A stretch of DNA of 64,000 nucleotides, taken from positions 434,001 through 498,000 of the forward strand of contig CAJQLE010000003.1 in the NCBI GenBank assembly GCA_905479105.1. Reading direction: 5' to 3'. The translations under genes were made by a program, and so were the position numbers. Under the pieces are notes generated by a model. The model worked only from the letters and a program-made list of their open reading frames with translations. It was not told where the DNA came from and did not search any database. Shown here one piece after another: positions 36,186 through 44,862 of the stretch (positions are counted from its first letter, which is position 1; each line of letters opens with the position of its first letter). The DNA comes from an uncultured Flavobacteriales bacterium. GTDB lineage: Bacteria > Bacteroidota > Bacteroidia > Flavobacteriales_G > Salibacteraceae.

Positions 36186-38479
36186 TCAGCCAATTTATAG
36201 ACCAATAGTTCACGTTTACCATCAGCCAAGATCAGCTCTTGACTTCCGTTTTGGTCAACATCCATAAGCAGCGCTTTTCCCGAACCTCTTAATGGCATTT
36301 TGTCTAGCATTCTGCCTTCTAAGTCAATAATGTAGAAGTGCTTTCCTGATCGACTTTCACAGCCAATCCAACCTTTTTCGGAAGAAATCATTTGGATAGA
36401 AGGTTTCATTTCTTCTGGGAGTAGAAAGTCCAAGGTGACATCGTATTCTGTATTTAGTGCGAGCAGCCGGTCCTGTTTTAGGGTGATGTATTTGTGCTCA
36501 GAATCCAATGTCAGCATGAATCCAACATCACTGCCAATGGGCAATATATTCCTTATTTTATTTTCCTTTTTCAGCTGTGCTGTATGAATGTTTCCAATAC
36601 TGTCAAAACCCGTGAATTGGCAGTCATTAAGCGTTTTTCCTTCTGCTAAGACCAGAGACATGGCGTTGGTATCTGCTTGCAGTTTATTAATTCGCTCCTT
36701 ACCAGTTCGATCAAAATAGTAGATGCTTTTTTCTTCAGAAATCACTGTGAGGTAATCTTTCCCCGAATAGCTTAAATAGATAATCTCAGAAGTAGCATTC
36801 GAATTAATGCTTGGATTTTTCCAGCCTTTAATTGGATTTCCCTCAATGTCAATATTTCTAATGGTCTTGCCATCAGCGATCAGGATACGATAGTCTCCTT
36901 TGTTATCGTACTTAACAATGGATGGACTCGTTGAAGCGGATGTTTCCAATTTGAGTGGAAAACTACCAACGTTTTTGCCATTTCTGTCAACGAGGTATGT
37001 GCTGCTTTTCGTGTTAAACAACATCTGAAATTTCCCGCTTTGATAGGCGTCAATTAATTGAATGTTTCCGACTATTTCTTCATCTAGTTTTAGTTTCCAC
37101 AGGTTTTTTCCGCCTTTGTTAAGCAGGTACAATTGATGGCGGGCGTCTTGTACAAGTATTTCATTCTCTTTGGTGTAGTGGTTTTTAAAAGACCAAGGTC
37201 CAGCGGCAATGGCTGTGTCTAATAAGGCAGACCAAAGCAAAGGGGCTTCATCCACAAACTCCTTATGATGAAGAATTGATAGCGCATAAAACTTCTGCAT
37301 TGGAAGCTCACTGAAGCATTGAAAAACTAATGTGTTTATGCTAGAAAGCTGAGCATCACTATCCACAAAAGGATTTTTATGAGACAGCATCTCTGGCCTC
37401 ATGTAAAAGGTGAAACTGGCATCAGAGATAGCAGGTTCAATATGCTTGAAAAAGGGTGATGAGATTAGTTTGTCATCGGCCAAATAATCGTCAATTAATT
37501 TAGTGAGCTGTTTAAAAGAAGAGCTGTAAATAAGCACAGATCCAAAGTGAGCAGCATAGGATTCGTTTTGCCATGGAATGTTGAACATGGAAAAACTTGA
37601 AGGCAGCCTTTCAATGCTGATGGGGATTCCTTGGTAAGCTTGGTCTTCAGAAATATCCCTACTCGCAGACTCATTATAAGTGATAAGAATGAAGAGGTTT
37701 TCCATACCCATTTCATCTTCGTTGGAATAAGGACAATAGATCATGGAATAGGTCAACGAATCAATGGAGCTAAGCATCGCTGCTCCTGTTTTTGAGGGCA
37801 GGTATCGAAGCAGGTTTAAATCTCTTTTCTTACTTGTTTCATCAGTGGCACTTATACCGACTCCATTTGCCGTAAATAATCCATCTTCTTCTTGCATGTC
37901 AAACCCTACCCAATCTTCGGTCACTATTTCTTGAGAAAGAATGAGTTTTAATTCTACGGCTATTTGGTCGTTATAAAACTCTAATACTTGTATTGGCAAG
38001 CCGCAGACGAAGGCCTTGTTGATGTCGCCAGAAGACAGCAGTTTGCTCAACTTTTCTCTACTTGTAGTTTGACTTGGTAACGAATCGTTTAGGTGAATGA
38101 TATAATCTCCGACTTCGAAGTGGTTTGAGAATGCAGAGGTCTTAATTTGACCTTTGCTTTGTTCAATTAATCCTAGTGATGGGTTACTAGTATTGCCGTA
38201 TAAAAAAAATAGTATGGTCTCATTAGAAGCACTAAAGTCAGTCTGTTGGAGATTCCAAAACGTACTGAATTTTTCTAGAACGCTGAGCTCACTATAGATA
38301 CTCGAGCTGTCAGAAAATATGGCACTCACCTTATTCGCTGGTGCCTGAAATACAAGCCATGTATCTTCAGGAATGGAGTCAATGGGATTAGATTCTACAG
38401 ACGGAAGAAGTCTTGGATACCAAAACCATGCGCAAACGCCAATTATTAATACCAATACCAACCTAATTATCCATCTCAT
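36182..38479 (-). CDS. Large membrane-anchored protein with C-terminal propeller-like repeats, unknown
   Basis: A 765-residue protein. The N-terminal membrane anchor (WIIRLVLVLIIGVCAWFWY) is followed by an extracytoplasmic domain of about 430 residues without recognised motifs. From about residue 450, repeats read like beta-propeller blades (HQLYLLNKGGKNLWKLKLDE, TYLVDRNGKNVGSFPL, RNIDIEGNPIKGWK, IYYFDRTGKERINK, FYIIDLEGRMLDKMPL, LLMDVDQNGSQELILADGKR). The last resembles an FG-GAP/EF-hand-like loop. It could be a scaffold or binding protein; I cannot name a family. Confidence 0.72.
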   Translation of the reverse strand: MRWIIRLVLVLIIGVCAWFWYPRLLPSVESNPIDSIPEDTWLVFQAPANKVSAIFSDSSSIYSELSVLEKFSTFWNLQQTDFSASNETILFFLYGNTSNPSLGLIEQSKGQIKTSAFSNHFEVGDYIIHLNDSLPSQTTSREKLSKLLSSGDINKAFVCGLPIQVLEFYNDQIAVELKLILSQEIVTEDWVGFDMQEEDGLFTANGVGISATDETSKKRDLNLLRYLPSKTGAAMLSSIDSLTYSMIYCPYSNEDEMGMENLFILITYNESASRDISEDQAYQGIPISIERLPSSFSMFNIPWQNESYAAHFGSVLIYSSSFKQLTKLIDDYLADDKLISSPFFKHIEPAISDASFTFYMRPEMLSHKNPFVDSDAQLSSINTLVFQCFSELPMQKFYALSILHHKEFVDEAPLLWSALLDTAIAAGPWSFKNHYTKENEILVQDARHQLYLLNKGGKNLWKLKLDEEIVGNIQLIDAYQSGKFQMLFNTKSSTYLVDRNGKNVGSFPLKLETSASTSPSIVKYDNKGDYRILIADGKTIRNIDIEGNPIKGWKNPSINSNATSEIIYLSYSGKDYLTVISEEKSIYYFDRTGKERINKLQADTNAMSLVLAEGKTLNDCQFTGFDSIGNIHTAQLKKENKIRNILPIGSDVGFMLTLDSEHKYITLKQDRLLALNTEYDVTLDFLLPEEMKPSIQMISSEKGWIGCESRSGKHFYIIDLEGRMLDKMPLRGSGKALLMDVDQNGSQELILADGKRELLVYKLAD

Positions 38480-38545
38480 GCTACAAATCTATTGAGAATA
38501 CAGCATGATCATCGATCAGCTTGAAGTGTTCTTAGCGCAAGATTG

Positions 38546-39151
38546 TTAATCAATCAGCTCAAGAACCAGCTGATCTGGCAGTAGCTTGAATGATTTTCGG
38601 TGGTGTGAAGTCGGTCCTAACTTGCGAATGGCATCGCGGTGGGCTTTGGTGGGGTATCCAACATTTTTATTCCAAACATATTCTGGATATTCTTCATGAA
38701 GACTTTTCATGTATTCATCGCGGTATGTTTTAGCAAGAATAGAAGCGGCCGCAATTGATCCGTTTTTACTGTCACCTTTTATGATACACGTAAAGTCAAT
38801 ATCCAAATTTGACTTAAATCGATTTCCATCAATAAGCAAATGTTCTGGTCTAATCTTGAGACGTTTTACAGCGCGTTCCATGGCTAGGAAAGATGCGTTG
38901 AGGATATTGATCCGGTCGATAATTACAGGTTCAACAAAACTCACTGCCCACGCCAAGGCATTTTCTTTGATGAGCTTAGTAAGTTCTAATCGCGTTTTTT
39001 CGCTGAGCGTTTTCGAGTCGTTAAGCTTTTCATGTTTGAATCTTGGAGGCAATATAACTGCGGCTGCAACCACAGGACCAGCCAGGCAACCGCGACCAAC
39101 TTCATCGCATCCCGCCTCAATACGCTTGCTATTTATCCGTGCCTTTAGCAT
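38546..39151 (-). CDS. rnhB: Ribonuclease HII
   Basis: A 201-residue RNase HII, which removes ribonucleotides from RNA/DNA hybrids. The signature GCDEVGRGCLAGPVVAAAVIL carries the paired acids D15 and E16. Further motifs are LLIDGNRF and IIKGDSKNGSIAAASILAKTYRD. It lacks the long terminal extensions seen in some lineages. The gap to 39384 holds no evident gene. Confidence 0.95.
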   Translation of the reverse strand: MLKARINSKRIEAGCDEVGRGCLAGPVVAAAVILPPRFKHEKLNDSKTLSEKTRLELTKLIKENALAWAVSFVEPVIIDRINILNASFLAMERAVKRLKIRPEHLLIDGNRFKSNLDIDFTCIIKGDSKNGSIAAASILAKTYRDEYMKSLHEEYPEYVWNKNVGYPTKAHRDAIRKLGPTSHHRKSFKLLPDQLVLELID

Positions 39152-39384
39152 TGTTGATCAAATTAAGCGATTACAAAACGTTTTACGCTTTATTTAGAAG
39201 TTAACTTTCTTATAAAGTAACCACTTATCGTACTCAGCAAAACCATTGATGAAACGCATTTGATCATTAAAAATCGAGAATCTAGCTCAAGAAATGAGGA
39301 TTACAGCGAAGCAGTGTGGAAGAATTGATCTTTAATCTTGGTTATTTCTATTGAGGATGAATTTTCTTTCAGCTTAATGCAGCT

Positions 39385-40518
39385 TTAACTCAAAGTCTCG
39401 ATCAACATATTAATATCCTCTTCAGTATTGAAAACGTTTAATGAAACGCGCACCCCACTGCCTCTTGCACTCACATAGATACTGTGATCAGCAAGTGATT
39501 GGGTGTAATCATTTGGATTCATGTTTGAAGGAAGACTTATGCTGAATAAGTGGCTTGCAAATAGCGACTGATCTACATCTAAACCTTTTGCTTTGAGGTG
39601 ATTATGCAGTGGTATCGCTAAATTAGTGCAATATTCTGTGATGTTTTCTGGTCCCCATTCAATCACTTGTTTCATTCCCTCAAGAAAAACGGGCATCAAC
39701 AAGAAATTACTCGTTTCGCCTACGTTGTATCTACCGGCACCATCGGTGTATGTCATTCCATAATTAGTAAGCTTGCTGAATTTATTGGCATTGGTGCGAT
39801 TCATCCATGATTCTTCGATGGGAGTGCCGTCATTAAAGCGCTCGCTCATATAGAAGCAACCGATGGAGTAAGGGCCGAATAACCATTTATATCCAGCGCA
39901 AATCAGCGCATCAATGTTAAATGCCTTTACGTCAATTTTCATGGCTCCAACGGCCTGTGTTCCGTCAACTATGAAAATAGAGCCCTTTTCCTTGCAGCGC
40001 TCTCCAATGGCTTTTAAATCATACTTGTATCCATTCATCCAATGAATAGCTGAAATCACCACCACGGCAGTGTTATTAGTAATGGCGTCAATAATTCGCT
40101 CATTCCAATCTGAAAGAGGTTGGTTGCAATCATTGGGGCCAATTATTTTGATTGGTGCTCCATGTTTTCGGCTCCAGCTTTCTAAGGCTAAATAGTCACT
40201 TGGAAATTCGCTTTCTATGGTAATGGCATGCTGACCTTGGCTGCAAGGGACATTCTTTAGAACGGAGCTAAGTCCGTATGACACAGCTGGCATGAAAGCC
40301 ACTTGTTTTGGTTCACAATTGACCAAAGAGGCGAATAGTTTTCTACCGGTTTCTGGTCGATCAAAAAAGTCGTTAGCGGTGCGCAAATGCAGGTTTTTCT
40401 CGCGATCCAGAGCTTTATGCATTGCGGCTTCACCTTTTATCAATAATGGAGATTTCGCAGCACAATTGAGGTAATGAATTCCCTCTTTGAGGTGTACGAG
40501 GTGTTTTTGATTTTGCAT
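39385..40518 (-). CDS. Class V aminotransferase-fold PLP enzyme
   Basis: A 377-residue PLP-dependent enzyme of the aminotransferase class V / cysteine desulfurase fold. IHWMNGYKYDLKAIGE, FIVDGTQAVGAMKIDV (PLP-contacting Asp and Gln) and the Schiff-base lysine in CAGYKWLFGPYSIG are visible. There is no cysteine-bearing loop typical of group I desulfurases. SufS-like, isopenicillin-N-epimerase-like and kynureninase-like enzymes share this fold, so the substrate is left open. Confidence 0.85.
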   Translation of the reverse strand: MQNQKHLVHLKEGIHYLNCAAKSPLLIKGEAAMHKALDREKNLHLRTANDFFDRPETGRKLFASLVNCEPKQVAFMPAVSYGLSSVLKNVPCSQGQHAITIESEFPSDYLALESWSRKHGAPIKIIGPNDCNQPLSDWNERIIDAITNNTAVVVISAIHWMNGYKYDLKAIGERCKEKGSIFIVDGTQAVGAMKIDVKAFNIDALICAGYKWLFGPYSIGCFYMSERFNDGTPIEESWMNRTNANKFSKLTNYGMTYTDGAGRYNVGETSNFLLMPVFLEGMKQVIEWGPENITEYCTNLAIPLHNHLKAKGLDVDQSLFASHLFSISLPSNMNPNDYTQSLADHSIYVSARGSGVRVSLNVFNTEEDINMLIETLS

Positions 40519-40616
40519 AGAACAAGTTTAATCAGAATCCTAAATAAGCGGCAGTTCAATCAGCAGATAATTGTTAGTTGCATAACTTGCGCATCTATAA
40601 TCTTACTCTTTGCGCT

Positions 40617-41339
40617 ATGGGTCTTATTCGCTTTCATAAAGCCGCTTTATTGGTCGCAGTTTTAATAACCTCTTTTTTGTTCAGCTCTTGCAGTAGCAAT
40701 AATGATGTTGCTTCATCGCACTTGCTTCAAAAGAGAAAGCACAGAAGTGGGTTTCACTTGAATTTAGGATCCAATCAGCATAAACCTACCAAGTCAATCG
40801 ATCTTCCTGAGAGACAAATGGAAATTGCGGAAAAGCCCCCTTCGGTGAGTCCTGAGGATATTGGAAGTTTAGATGAAATAAAGCCTCCGAAGAACAAGAA
40901 TCTCAGAGCGGAAAAACTGGTCAGGCATATCGTAGAGTTGAAGGCAAAGAAAAAACGAGTCCAAAGGGAATTAGGCCAAGTATTAGAAAATGTTGATGCC
41001 AAACTTCAACGGAAAAAAGTTGAGCATATCGATGATGATCCTTACTTCGATAAGAATAGAGAAATCATCGCCACGATTGCCCTGATTTTTGGCGTGGCTT
41101 CCATTCTACTGATAATTCCGGCTTTTGCTGTTTCGGGCGCAGCGGGCTTTGTGATATTTGGCTTATCCTTCGTTGCGTCCATAGCTGCTATGGTATTGGG
41201 CGGGATTACGAAGAAAGATTTTCTCTTAGGCCAAATCGGTTTTATATTGGGAATAATAACAATGATCGTATATATCATAATACTCTTGTTAATCATCATT
41301 TTTTTTCTTCTTTTAATATCGATTTTGGGAGGGTTTTAA
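40617..41339 (+). CDS. Lipoprotein with coiled coil and C-terminal membrane helices (DUF4190-like)
   Basis: A 240-residue protein. The ATG at 40617 gives a signal peptide with lipobox LFSSC. A basic, proline-containing linker and a charged helix (LRAEKLVRHIVELKAKKKRVQREL) follow. The C-terminal 90 residues hold three hydrophobic segments around a GGITKKDFLLGQIGFILGI turn, the spacing seen in DUF4190-type membrane hairpins. A lipid anchor plus membrane helices in one protein is typical of Bacteroidota lipoproteins of this sort. Role unknown. Confidence 0.65.
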   Translation: MGLIRFHKAALLVAVLITSFLFSSCSSNNDVASSHLLQKRKHRSGFHLNLGSNQHKPTKSIDLPERQMEIAEKPPSVSPEDIGSLDEIKPPKNKNLRAEKLVRHIVELKAKKKRVQRELGQVLENVDAKLQRKKVEHIDDDPYFDKNREIIATIALIFGVASILLIIPAFAVSGAAGFVIFGLSFVASIAAMVLGGITKKDFLLGQIGFILGIITMIVYIIILLLIIIFFLLLISILGGF

Positions 41340-41462
41340 AGCCTGAGTTGTATTTTGCTACTGATTTATTCTCCTCTTAATTGAACTGAACGGCCACTTC
41401 TTTTTTTCTAAACTGATAGTCTTATTATTGCCTAGTTTACTGAACTAAAAAATGTTTTAAGG

Positions 41463-42482
41463 ATGAAAAAAGATAGACTATTGATCATGTTTGCAATGCT
41501 ATTTGGTTCTGGTTTTATGATTGCCCAGGATACATTTTCTATTGTTGCTTTGGATTCTAATACAGGTGAAGTAGGAAGCGCAGGCGCTTCATGCGTAGAT
41601 CTTTTTCAAACTCCTTTTTCGAATGATGATTTTTTGGGTGAGCTTTTTCCTGGAGTAGGGGCAATTAATTCCCAGGCTTATTATTTAGGAACAAATCAAA
41701 ACAATGCCGCTGCTAGAATGAATTTGGGTGATACACCAGGTCAAATTATTGAGTGGCTCGTGGCCAATGATGTGTCAAATCAACCGGAGCTTAGACAATA
41801 CGGAATTGTTGGTTTCGTTGATGGCTTGCCTCAATCAGCAGCTCATACTGGCGCTTCCACAGATGATTATAAGAATCATATCACGGGGCCTAATTATTCG
41901 ATTCAGGGAAATATTCTTTTGGGACAAGAAGTACTTGATTCAATGGAGGCTCGGTTTTTAAACGAGCCGGGAGATTTAGCGTGTAAGCTCATGGCTGCCC
42001 TTCAAGGTGCCAATATGGTAGGAGCGGATTCGAGGTGTTCGAGCAATGGAACATCGTCTTTGTTTGCTTTTGTGAAAGTCGCACAATCAACAGATGCGCC
42101 CGGTAGTCCATCATTTTTGGCTTCAGTAAGAACGCGCAATAACGATGGAATTGAACCTATTGATTCGCTTCAAACGAAATTTGACATGGTGCATTCTTGT
42201 TTACCTCCCGAACCACCTCTTGGCGTTGGAAGTGTTTCGGCTGAGTCCTTTTCTTTCAGCCTTTACCCAAATCCTGCCGCAAATGAATTAACCATTTCCT
42301 CAGATCAAGCTTATGATGAATTGAGTCAAGTTGAGATCATTGACTTTACTGGGAAGGTTGTTTTTCGCTCAGCAATATCAACCGCATTAAAGATCAGCGT
42401 AGTAGGATTTGAAAGGGGAGTTTATTTCATGAGAATAAAATCGGATGGTCATGATTTTGCAACCAAGTTTATTAAGGAATAG
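41463..42482 (+). CDS. Secreted DUF1028 protein with type IX sorting domain
   Basis: A 339-residue exported protein. After the signal peptide (ending FMIAQ) comes a DUF1028 domain, DTFSIVALDSNTGEVGSAGASC through ARMNLGDTPGQIIEWL and GNILLGQEVLDSM; this family resembles Ntn hydrolases. The last 75 residues are a type IX secretion C-terminal domain: FSLYPNPAANELTISS, VEIIDFTGKVVF, GVYFMRIKSDGHDFATKFIKE. It should be secreted or surface-attached. The hydrolytic activity is unproven. Confidence 0.9.
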   Translation: MKKDRLLIMFAMLFGSGFMIAQDTFSIVALDSNTGEVGSAGASCVDLFQTPFSNDDFLGELFPGVGAINSQAYYLGTNQNNAAARMNLGDTPGQIIEWLVANDVSNQPELRQYGIVGFVDGLPQSAAHTGASTDDYKNHITGPNYSIQGNILLGQEVLDSMEARFLNEPGDLACKLMAALQGANMVGADSRCSSNGTSSLFAFVKVAQSTDAPGSPSFLASVRTRNNDGIEPIDSLQTKFDMVHSCLPPEPPLGVGSVSAESFSFSLYPNPAANELTISSDQAYDELSQVEIIDFTGKVVFRSAISTALKISVVGFERGVYFMRIKSDGHDFATKFIKE

Positions 42483-42499
42483 AGCAAGAGGTAATTCGG

Positions 42500-43345
42500 T
42501 TAGCCCCTCAACGTAATCTCAACATCTTTTCTGTTGGTACTTAAAAGCGCTTTATTGTCGCATGTTCCATCTCCATAATCAAGAGTTCGGGCATCATAGT
42601 CTTCCGGTTTTAATGATAAAACTCCTTCTGTTATCCAAATGCAGTCTAGTTGCACTCTCAGCGCTGAAGTGATGTCAATGTCAAAAGTGTTACCACTTCT
42701 TGAAACGCCATTAGCAGAGCCAGTTATTTCGTAAACATCATCTGTAATTCCATCCCAACCTAAGAAGCCTCCGCTGCCATTGCTTGTGAAGAAACCTGTT
42801 TCTTCTCCTTCAATCCATGTTCTAATCCGTGATGATTCCCAAGACATTGTTTGTCCTTCAAGATCAGTTATGCTAGCCCCAGATACTTCCACAGAAAAGT
42901 GCAGTTGTCCGATAGCATTCTCTCCTTTATTTGTTGCGGTTCGTGTGCCAGTTACTTTATAGCCATCTACCGTATAGTTACTCGTGGTGGTTGTAAGGAT
43001 ACTTCCTTCCTCTCTATACCAACCGGTCATGGTGTAACTGATTTGTCCAGTGCGTGTCTTTCCATCTCTTCCAACGCACCCTATCTCTCCGAAATCAACA
43101 GTGACACTGAAAGGAAAGGGATTTCCAACGGTATCTACGGTGATGATTGCACAAGATTGCCAAGTACTATCTTTTGCTTCCACATTCTCAGCACTTCCTT
43201 CTACTTGCTCTCCTAAATCATCCCATAAGCTTTCTGCAAGAGCATAGTCTTCTGCAATTTCAGTGAACGCTTCGTTTTCTTCTTTGACTTTACCGCAGCT
43301 CATGATCAATACTGCGCTGGCGATGAAAAGGATAATTTTTTTCAT
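42500..43345 (-). CDS. Lipoprotein of unknown function, paralogue of the one at 17740
   Basis: A 281-residue lipoprotein. The ATG at 43345 gives MKKIILFIASAVLIMSC. The mature protein is acidic and beta-rich, with EIAEDYALAESLWDDLGE at its start and DARTLDYGDGTCDNKALL at its end. Both blocks correspond to segments of the 17740 lipoprotein, and the middle (FPFSVTVDFGEIGC, TGQISYTMTGWYREEG) aligns with it too. No domain name is recognised. Confidence 0.75.
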   Translation of the reverse strand: MKKIILFIASAVLIMSCGKVKEENEAFTEIAEDYALAESLWDDLGEQVEGSAENVEAKDSTWQSCAIITVDTVGNPFPFSVTVDFGEIGCVGRDGKTRTGQISYTMTGWYREEGSILTTTTSNYTVDGYKVTGTRTATNKGENAIGQLHFSVEVSGASITDLEGQTMSWESSRIRTWIEGEETGFFTSNGSGGFLGWDGITDDVYEITGSANGVSRSGNTFDIDITSALRVQLDCIWITEGVLSLKPEDYDARTLDYGDGTCDNKALLSTNRKDVEITLRG

Positions 43346-43409
43346 GATTGGAATTTTGATGGATATCAAAGTTGACGAATAGTGGCAGAACTACCAAGAT
43401 TATCTAAAT

Positions 43410-43442
43410 AAAAAAAGGCCTTCCTGAATATTCAGGAAGGCC
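43410..43442 (-). terminator. Terminator of the YceI gene
   Basis: A 26-nt perfect palindrome (arms GGCCTTCCTGAA and TTCAGGAAGGCC around TA) is followed on the minus strand by seven Ts. Confidence 0.92.
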
Positions 43443-43470
43443 CAACAATCAAAATCCAAAATAAAAATTT

Positions 43471-44070
43471 TTAAAGTTTCGCTCCGAGGCTAACTTTCAT
43501 TGTGAATTCATCATAAATGGCTTTGTCCCCTAAGTTATCAAAGAAGCTATTGGATCCGTACTTCACATCATATTTTGAGCGGTCAACAACTATTTCACCA
43601 TAAGCAGCAAATTTCCCGTCTGCTGTTTCCACTTTTGCGGGAAAGCTCACTGGATGTGAAATTCCTTTGATGGTAAGCATTCCATTAATGGCGGTGTTGT
43701 ATTTCCCAGCGGTCGTTGGCTTTACTCCTGTAATCGTGTATTCAGCTGTTTCATGATCTGTGGTTCCAAAGAAGTCTGGTGATTTTAAATGTCCTTCCAA
43801 TTTTTGAGCGTATTCTCCTTCAAGATCTGTGACCTTAATTGAAGTCATGTCTATGATAAATGAACCACCTTTCAATTGGCCGTTTGCTACATCTACGGTT
43901 CCGCTTTTTAAGTTTACAAGGCCATTGTGCTTGCCAGTTACTTTTTCAGCATACCACTCAATTTTACTTGATTCTGGTTTGATGGTTAGCTTTTCAGATT
44001 TTAGAATTGGACCGAAAGACATAAATATCGCCCCTAATCCGAGCGCTGCAATAATCGATAGTTTTTTCAT
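43471..44070 (-). CDS. YceI family periplasmic protein
   Basis: A 199-residue protein with a signal peptide and a YceI lipocalin-like barrel. KPESSKIEWYAEKVTGKHNGLVN, GGSFIIDMTSIKV, LKSPDFFGTTDHETAEYTITG, LTIKGISHPVSFPAKV and VVDRSKYDVKYGSNSFFDNLGDKAI all match the family. YceI proteins bind long isoprenoid chains; in Bacteroidota the physiological role is uncertain. It has its own perfect -7 element and terminator, so it is probably monocistronic. Confidence 0.93.
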   Translation of the reverse strand: MKKLSIIAALGLGAIFMSFGPILKSEKLTIKPESSKIEWYAEKVTGKHNGLVNLKSGTVDVANGQLKGGSFIIDMTSIKVTDLEGEYAQKLEGHLKSPDFFGTTDHETAEYTITGVKPTTAGKYNTAINGMLTIKGISHPVSFPAKVETADGKFAAYGEIVVDRSKYDVKYGSNSFFDNLGDKAIYDEFTMKVSLGAKL

Positions 44071-44090
44071 TGTTTAAATTTTTAGTGATG

Positions 44091-44098
44091 CAAATATA
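44091..44098 (-). promoter_or_regulatory. -7 promoter element of the YceI gene
   Basis: The minus strand reads TATATTTG. A TTG (CAA on the plus strand at 44122-44124) lies 23 nt upstream. Confidence 0.65.
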
Positions 44099-44152
44099 TG
44101 TATATACATTTAATGTATGGGCAAATAAAAAATTTATGCAAATGTGAATGGC

Positions 44153-44160
44153 TACATTTG
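44153..44160 (+). promoter_or_regulatory. -7 promoter element of the thioredoxin-like gene
   Basis: TACATTTG matches TAnnTTTG and lies between an in-frame ATG at 44148 and the ATG at 44175, which settles the latter as the start with a leader of under 10 nt. Confidence 0.6.
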
Positions 44161-44174
44161 AACAAATAATTTTG

Positions 44175-44732
44175 ATGTCACTAACCGAAACACGAAAGAT
44201 TGCGCTTGGTTTTAAAGCGCCTAAATTTTCTCTCTTGGATGTAGTCCGAAATGAACAAAGGATGCTGAAAGACTTGAAAGGTGAGCGGGCAACAGTGTTT
44301 ATGTTTATCTGCAATCATTGTCCGTACGTTATTCATGTAAGGGAGGAGCTTGTACGCCTTGCGAATGCATATAAATTGAAAGGAATTAGTTTTATCGCGA
44401 TTAGTTCAAATGATGTTGAAAACCATCCTCAAGATGCACCAGAATTGATGAGGGAAATAGCCCAAGAATTTAATTTCCCATTTCCATACCTCTATGATGA
44501 AACCCAAGAAGTTGCAAAGTCTTACCAAGCCGAATGCACTCCAGATTTTATGGTGTTTGACTCCGAATTGAAATGTGTGTATCGAGGAAGACTTGATGAC
44601 AGCACTCCGGGAAATGACATTCCGGTTTCAGGTAGTGATTTGAGAAAAGTGTTGAATGATATTCTGGCGGGAAATAAGCTTTCAGGTGAGCAGTTTCCGA
44701 GCATGGGCTGCAATATCAAATGGAAAAGTTGA
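44175..44732 (+). CDS. Thioredoxin-fold (AhpC/TSA-like) cytoplasmic protein
   Basis: A 185-residue redoxin with a CNHC active site (C46 and C49 in FICNHCPYVIHV). The thioredoxin fold continues with GISFIAISSNDVENHPQDAPE, a conserved YLYDETQEVAKSYQAECTPDFMVFD with the cis-proline loop CTPD, and a DIPVSGSDLRKVLNDIL end. No signal peptide is present once the start is placed at 44175. Small thioredoxin-family proteins of this shape are common in Bacteroidota; the partner is unknown. Confidence 0.88.
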   Translation: MSLTETRKIALGFKAPKFSLLDVVRNEQRMLKDLKGERATVFMFICNHCPYVIHVREELVRLANAYKLKGISFIAISSNDVENHPQDAPELMREIAQEFNFPFPYLYDETQEVAKSYQAECTPDFMVFDSELKCVYRGRLDDSTPGNDIPVSGSDLRKVLNDILAGNKLSGEQFPSMGCNIKWKS

Positions 44733-44842
44733 TTTTCGATTCATTCAAAACATGTTTGTCGAATTCATGGGGCTTTTCGCCTAAATCAAGCGTTTAATTC
44801 ATATTGAAAACTTCAGACTTACGTTTCGGTTCTTGAATGTTT

Positions 44843-44850
44843 TATTTTTG
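44843..44850 (+). promoter_or_regulatory. -7 promoter element of the M23 peptidase gene
   Basis: TATTTTTG lies 12 nt before the ATG at 44863 and downstream of an alternative in-frame TTG at 44833, so 44863 is the start. Confidence 0.6.
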
Positions 44851-44862
44851 GTCATCTTCAAA

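Noticed and set aside
38709-39197. 162-residue plus-strand frame over rnhB
   Set aside because: It is antisense to the conserved RNase HII signature; the protein is a shadow of that gene.
39152-39384. Gap between rnhB and the aminotransferase-fold gene as a possible small gene or RNA
   Set aside because: No plausible short reading frame, hairpin with a T run, or clear promoter motif could be seen.
39385-40518. Naming the PLP enzyme as SufS/IscS cysteine desulfurase because sulfur genes occur in the window
   Set aside because: It is 15 kb from the sulfur cluster, has no suf or isc neighbours and no clear active-site cysteine loop.
40602-40612. TACTCTTTG before the lipoprotein at 40617 as a -7 element
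   Set aside because: It has three bases instead of two between TA and TTTG, so it does not fit the motif; a leaderless start was not claimed from it.
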